Positions 60,432-64,000 of a stretch of DNA of 64,000 nucleotides are shown one piece after another (positions within the stretch are counted from its first letter, which is position 1; every line of letters starts with the position of its first letter). A program made the position numbers and the translations under genes. Below the pieces are notes generated by a model, which worked only from the letters and a program-made list of their open reading frames with translations, searched no databases and was not told the origin of the DNA. This DNA is from Orthonyx spaldingii (lineage: Eukaryota; Chordata; Aves; Passeriformes; Orthonychidae): assembly GCA_013397795.1 (NCBI GenBank), contig VZTJ01001660.1, forward strand, positions 17,793 to 81,792, written 5' to 3'.

Positions 60432-63400
60432 CTGGAAACAAAAAACAGAACAGAAATAGTGACAAGTATTACACAAGAGAGACTAGAATCCCAGAAGTTA
60501 ATTTCCCTCCAAGTCCCAACCACTGAAATGTTAAGAAACATTGTAACTGCAGCTCAAAACAAATAGTGAGGATGCCCATTTCTGCACAGCTTCCTAAATG
60601 CAGGGCTCTCCAGAGCAAGCCTTTGCTTAGCAATCCTCTCTTTCGCCCTTGCAGATAACATCCCCCAGATGGGCCAGCACACACTGTTTAAAAGCAGAAT
60701 GCAATGATTTGTTGAACACCTGTTTGATACAACTTCTGTTTACAGAAAACCGTATTTACATCAAGTAAGTATTCTTCCAGCAGACACTGACTTTGTGGCA
60801 GAATCTGCTGTCTGAAGCACAGAAAAGAATCACGACAAATACAACTCTGCTCTTTCAAGCATACACACATTAGGTACATTTAACATATACACTTCAAAAT
60901 CATTCTGTGATATTTAAAATGGAAAAAAATTATCAAATCTGTTTCCACATGCCACAATTTTCCTTTTTTTTTCCACTTTTGAAAATTTTTTTAAAGGAAG
61001 AAGGTTTGGGGAAGGACAGAGAAAGAAAGATGAAGAAACCCAGACAGTGAATGCATAATCTTAGTAGGACTGAATTCTTTTAAAAGATGTCACTAATTTC
61101 ACTTACAACATGCAGATTCAGACATAGAATCATCTTAATTTACTGATCCAGAATACATGCTGTGACCCATACAGACCCTTGAGTACAGTTAACTTGCACT
61201 CTCAGAGTAATCAATAAGCTTTTCTGCACAGATGATTTTCTGCTGACTAAACTAATTCTGAGCATGTCAGAGGCTTCCTTCTGAGTAAATTATCTGATAC
61301 TCCCAGTGACGCAGACAAGCTCAGAATAAGAAGTACTGACCTAGTAACAAAAGGAGAGCACACTATAATCAGTGTTGTATCCTGTGGTGTGCGTTGGCAG
61401 ACAAGAACTGAAGAAATGATCATGAAAAATTCAGAAATAAAATTCCACCGATTCTCATTCTCCTTAGAACAAAAATTATAGGATTGCAAGAATGTACCAA
61501 AATACACTGGCAATTGATAAAAAAAAAAAAATCCCACTGCCTAAGTCCTTACAACAGAGTATTTTCTCCTTATTATTGTGTATGTGAAAGCAATAACCTT
61601 GTGGAGGAAGGAGGGAAAATAAGATTAACATTTGCCGTATGGCACATCACATTTTATGTCACATCCTTTTAGCCCCACCAATAGCTATTGCTGAAAGTCC
61701 TCTGCTTAGGACTGTGTTTCACAAACCACCAGTCTGACGGCAGGTGCCACAGAATGCTCTGTTCTTTCAGACAATATATTTTTATTTTATGTTCCTAAGC
61801 CACAACATCCTGCTGACCTAACAAGTTCTTAAACTGCCAAGTGAAAGGGCTTCTTCCGTGAAGGTGCTTGTCTCTATTTTCATTGACTAGCAAGGCAATC
61901 CACAGGGAGCAACTGAAGACTAGGGTACCAAATCCCTATAAGTCTCCAGTTAGATAAGCTGAACCAAACACATGCACAATGTTGAATGACAACGAGGGCT
62001 AAAACATTGCAACACTGACAGAAAGGAAAGAGAAATGGTTATGCATGTTTTATTTATTCTAGTACAATACAGAGAAGATGGAAAGGATGGTTTTTTACCG
62101 GATCTCCTTCCTCCTTAGCCAGTCTGTCCTTGGACAAGAATGCAATACTCTTATTTCACTGAGGCCTTGTCCTCTAGCTTACTAGTTTAATAGCTCTGTC
62201 ACTCTCTTGCTGACAGCAGACATATTCTCATATAAACTAGAATGGGATGAGACCCTAAAATAAGGATGCTACAGTCAAACTATGAGCACACAGCTTTTTG
62301 CTAAGAGTTGCCTATGAAGAAGAAGAAGATTAAATATTCTATTGCCTGTGGCATACAAGTCTTTCAGAGTTTGATAACAGAGAAGGTTACTAAACCATTC
62401 AGCACAAGTGGAATTTTGCTGATGACAAAATGAGGGCCAAGACTTACAAGTCTAAAAGGTCCTTTGTAGCACAACCTATTTATGTACAGGTTGAATGTAC
62501 ATAGTAAAATAATCTTCAGATTGAATTCATTTTTTTAAAATGACACCTTGGAGTTAATTTTATTCACAGGCATATTTATGATAAAATATCTCCATGTCTT
62601 ACCTATTCACTGCAAGTTCTTCACACCATGTAAAACTATTAAGAGAACAGTCCAAAATGTGCCATACAGCAGACAATCCCAAATTTCACTGAGGAACATT
62701 AGAGTCCCCAATGTATTTCTGAACATTACATTGGTCAGAACACATCTTCTGGGAAGTGGCTGAAATGACACTGATTTTGACATTCCAGCAATATTGTGTT
62801 TTCTCTGTAAATCCCATAAACCAAACATCCTCCCGTATTTCTACTAGCAAGGAAGGCATGGAGACTGCATTTGTGTTCCTAATACTTTTGACATTACATA
62901 AGAGCATAAATCCAGCTAAAACTGTTATACAACCAGTCTTTTTTCAGCACCAACTTCAGCAAAAATTACCTATGACATGTCCCCTCCTCCCTTCACCAAT
63001 GCTGAAGATGAGCTTTAAGGAAGAACAAAATAACAAAGGTGAAAATGGAGCACAACATGCTATACCTGTCAGCAGCGACAAGAAACATTAATTTGCATCT
63101 CAGCAGAGCTCACTGATAGCTTAAAAATCAAACACTGTGCCGATTCCCACCTCTCCACCATTACACGTATCACTATGCCTTCTTCAGAAATAATCTTTCC
63201 ACAGAGCACATTGCCTCGCTGTACTTAGTTACACTCCATGTTGAAATTTTGGTATATGATGCACAGTATTTTGGCTCAGATATTTTTATCCTCGTAGTTA
63301 TGTCATATTTAGAGCATCCATTCGATATCTTGCCAAGCACTGTGGTAACAATGATCTCTTCAACACATTCTCTCTGTCCTCTGTGAATCTGCTCAGTTGT

Positions 63401-64000
63401 ATTTCACATTAATCATCTGACCAAGCAGTTTTCATCATCTCATGTAACTCACAGCAGTTTGTACTTTTGTTTTAATGCACTGAACAGCTTACATAATTTC
63501 AGAAACCTTTACCAGCAGAAATAAAGTTGGATATTTGAGGTAAGAACTAATTAAAAAGTGCTCTATGTATGGTTTAAGTCCTCTTACACCACCAAGTGCT
63601 CTGCTTGCTAAGTCATCTACAATAGCTGTGCACTCTCATCCTTTGGGCAGCCACTGCTGGCAATCCTTAGGTGAGTGCTGACCACCAGCTCATCAGGACA
63701 GGTAACAGCATCTCAGCAGTCAGTCAGCCAGCAGCTCAGATTAACCAGTGACCCCAAAACTTATAGGCAGAAATGCTCCAGCAAAAACAAACTCAGATAA
63801 TTTAGGATACAGGGATTCAAGAAATAGCACCTTCCATCCAAGCCATGGTGTGCATTTTTACACAAATACATCATTACACTCTACAAAGGCACGAACTCAT
63901 ACAAAAGCACTCATACAAAAGCATTACACCAGGTACCCAGTAGCATTAGCAAAAGTAGAAACAGGCAACTTGATTTATTCAGTTAGAGTAGGAATGCCTG
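60432..64000 (-). other. TPD52L1: TPD52L1 upstream intron (partial)
   Basis: Sequence on the 5' side of the 102-nt exon continuing past the window edge. I looked on the - strand for the preceding exon (the end of the coiled coil with a KSWHDMQ-like sequence) and did not find it. AT-rich, with no repeat family recognised. Confidence 0.7.

Noticed and set aside
1..64000. Prokaryotic or mobile-defence systems, CRISPR arrays, tRNA genes, intact retroviral genes
   Set aside because: Searched for by eye on both strands. Nothing beyond LINE and probable LTR remnants and the 5S fragment was found, consistent with ordinary avian chromosomal DNA.

Overview
This is vertebrate nuclear DNA and almost certainly from a bird. 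The evidence is split exons with GT/AG introns, long gene-poor stretches, several CR1 LINE 3' ends of avian type (an octamer tail resembling ATTCTGTG or ATTCTATG), a CpG-island promoter, and recognisable orthologues of two vertebrate genes. I see no bacterial, phage, CRISPR or operon content. Most open reading frames in the window are chance ORFs.

Layout. Positions 1-34,560 are intergenic: CR1 fragments, a 5S rRNA-like pseudogene fragment at 29,094-29,157 and a few stretches that look like candidate regulatory DNA. A CpG island (about 34,560-35,330) starts HDDC2, which runs on the + strand. All six coding exons are present (34,904-43,377) and give a 195-residue HD-domain protein with its metal-binding His/His-Asp/Asp residues. 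TPD52L1 converges on it from the - strand. Its last four coding exons lie in the window (60,431 down to 46,920), including the 39-nt cassette exon that carries the 14-3-3-type motif. Its 5' exons lie beyond the right edge. The likely poly(A) signals of the two genes are about 1.9 kb apart, tail to tail.

The HDDC2/TPD52L1 pairing matches, as I recall it, conserved synteny on human 6q22 and chicken chromosome 3, where the side upstream of HDDC2 faces HEY2/NCOA7. The left 34 kb would therefore be the HDDC2-HEY2 intergenic region.

The most interesting observations are small-scale. A CR1 3' tail ends 10 bp before the HDDC2 exon 2 acceptor AG and appears to supply its branch point and pyrimidine tract. 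The TPD52L1 micro-exon is conserved in frame. An assembly gap of 192 N sits inside an AAGGG pentanucleotide array in a TPD52L1 intron. An ancient L3/CR1-type LINE in the same gene can still be read across about 850 bp. I found no convincing new gene system. All repeat and orthology calls rest on recognition by eye, not on database searches.
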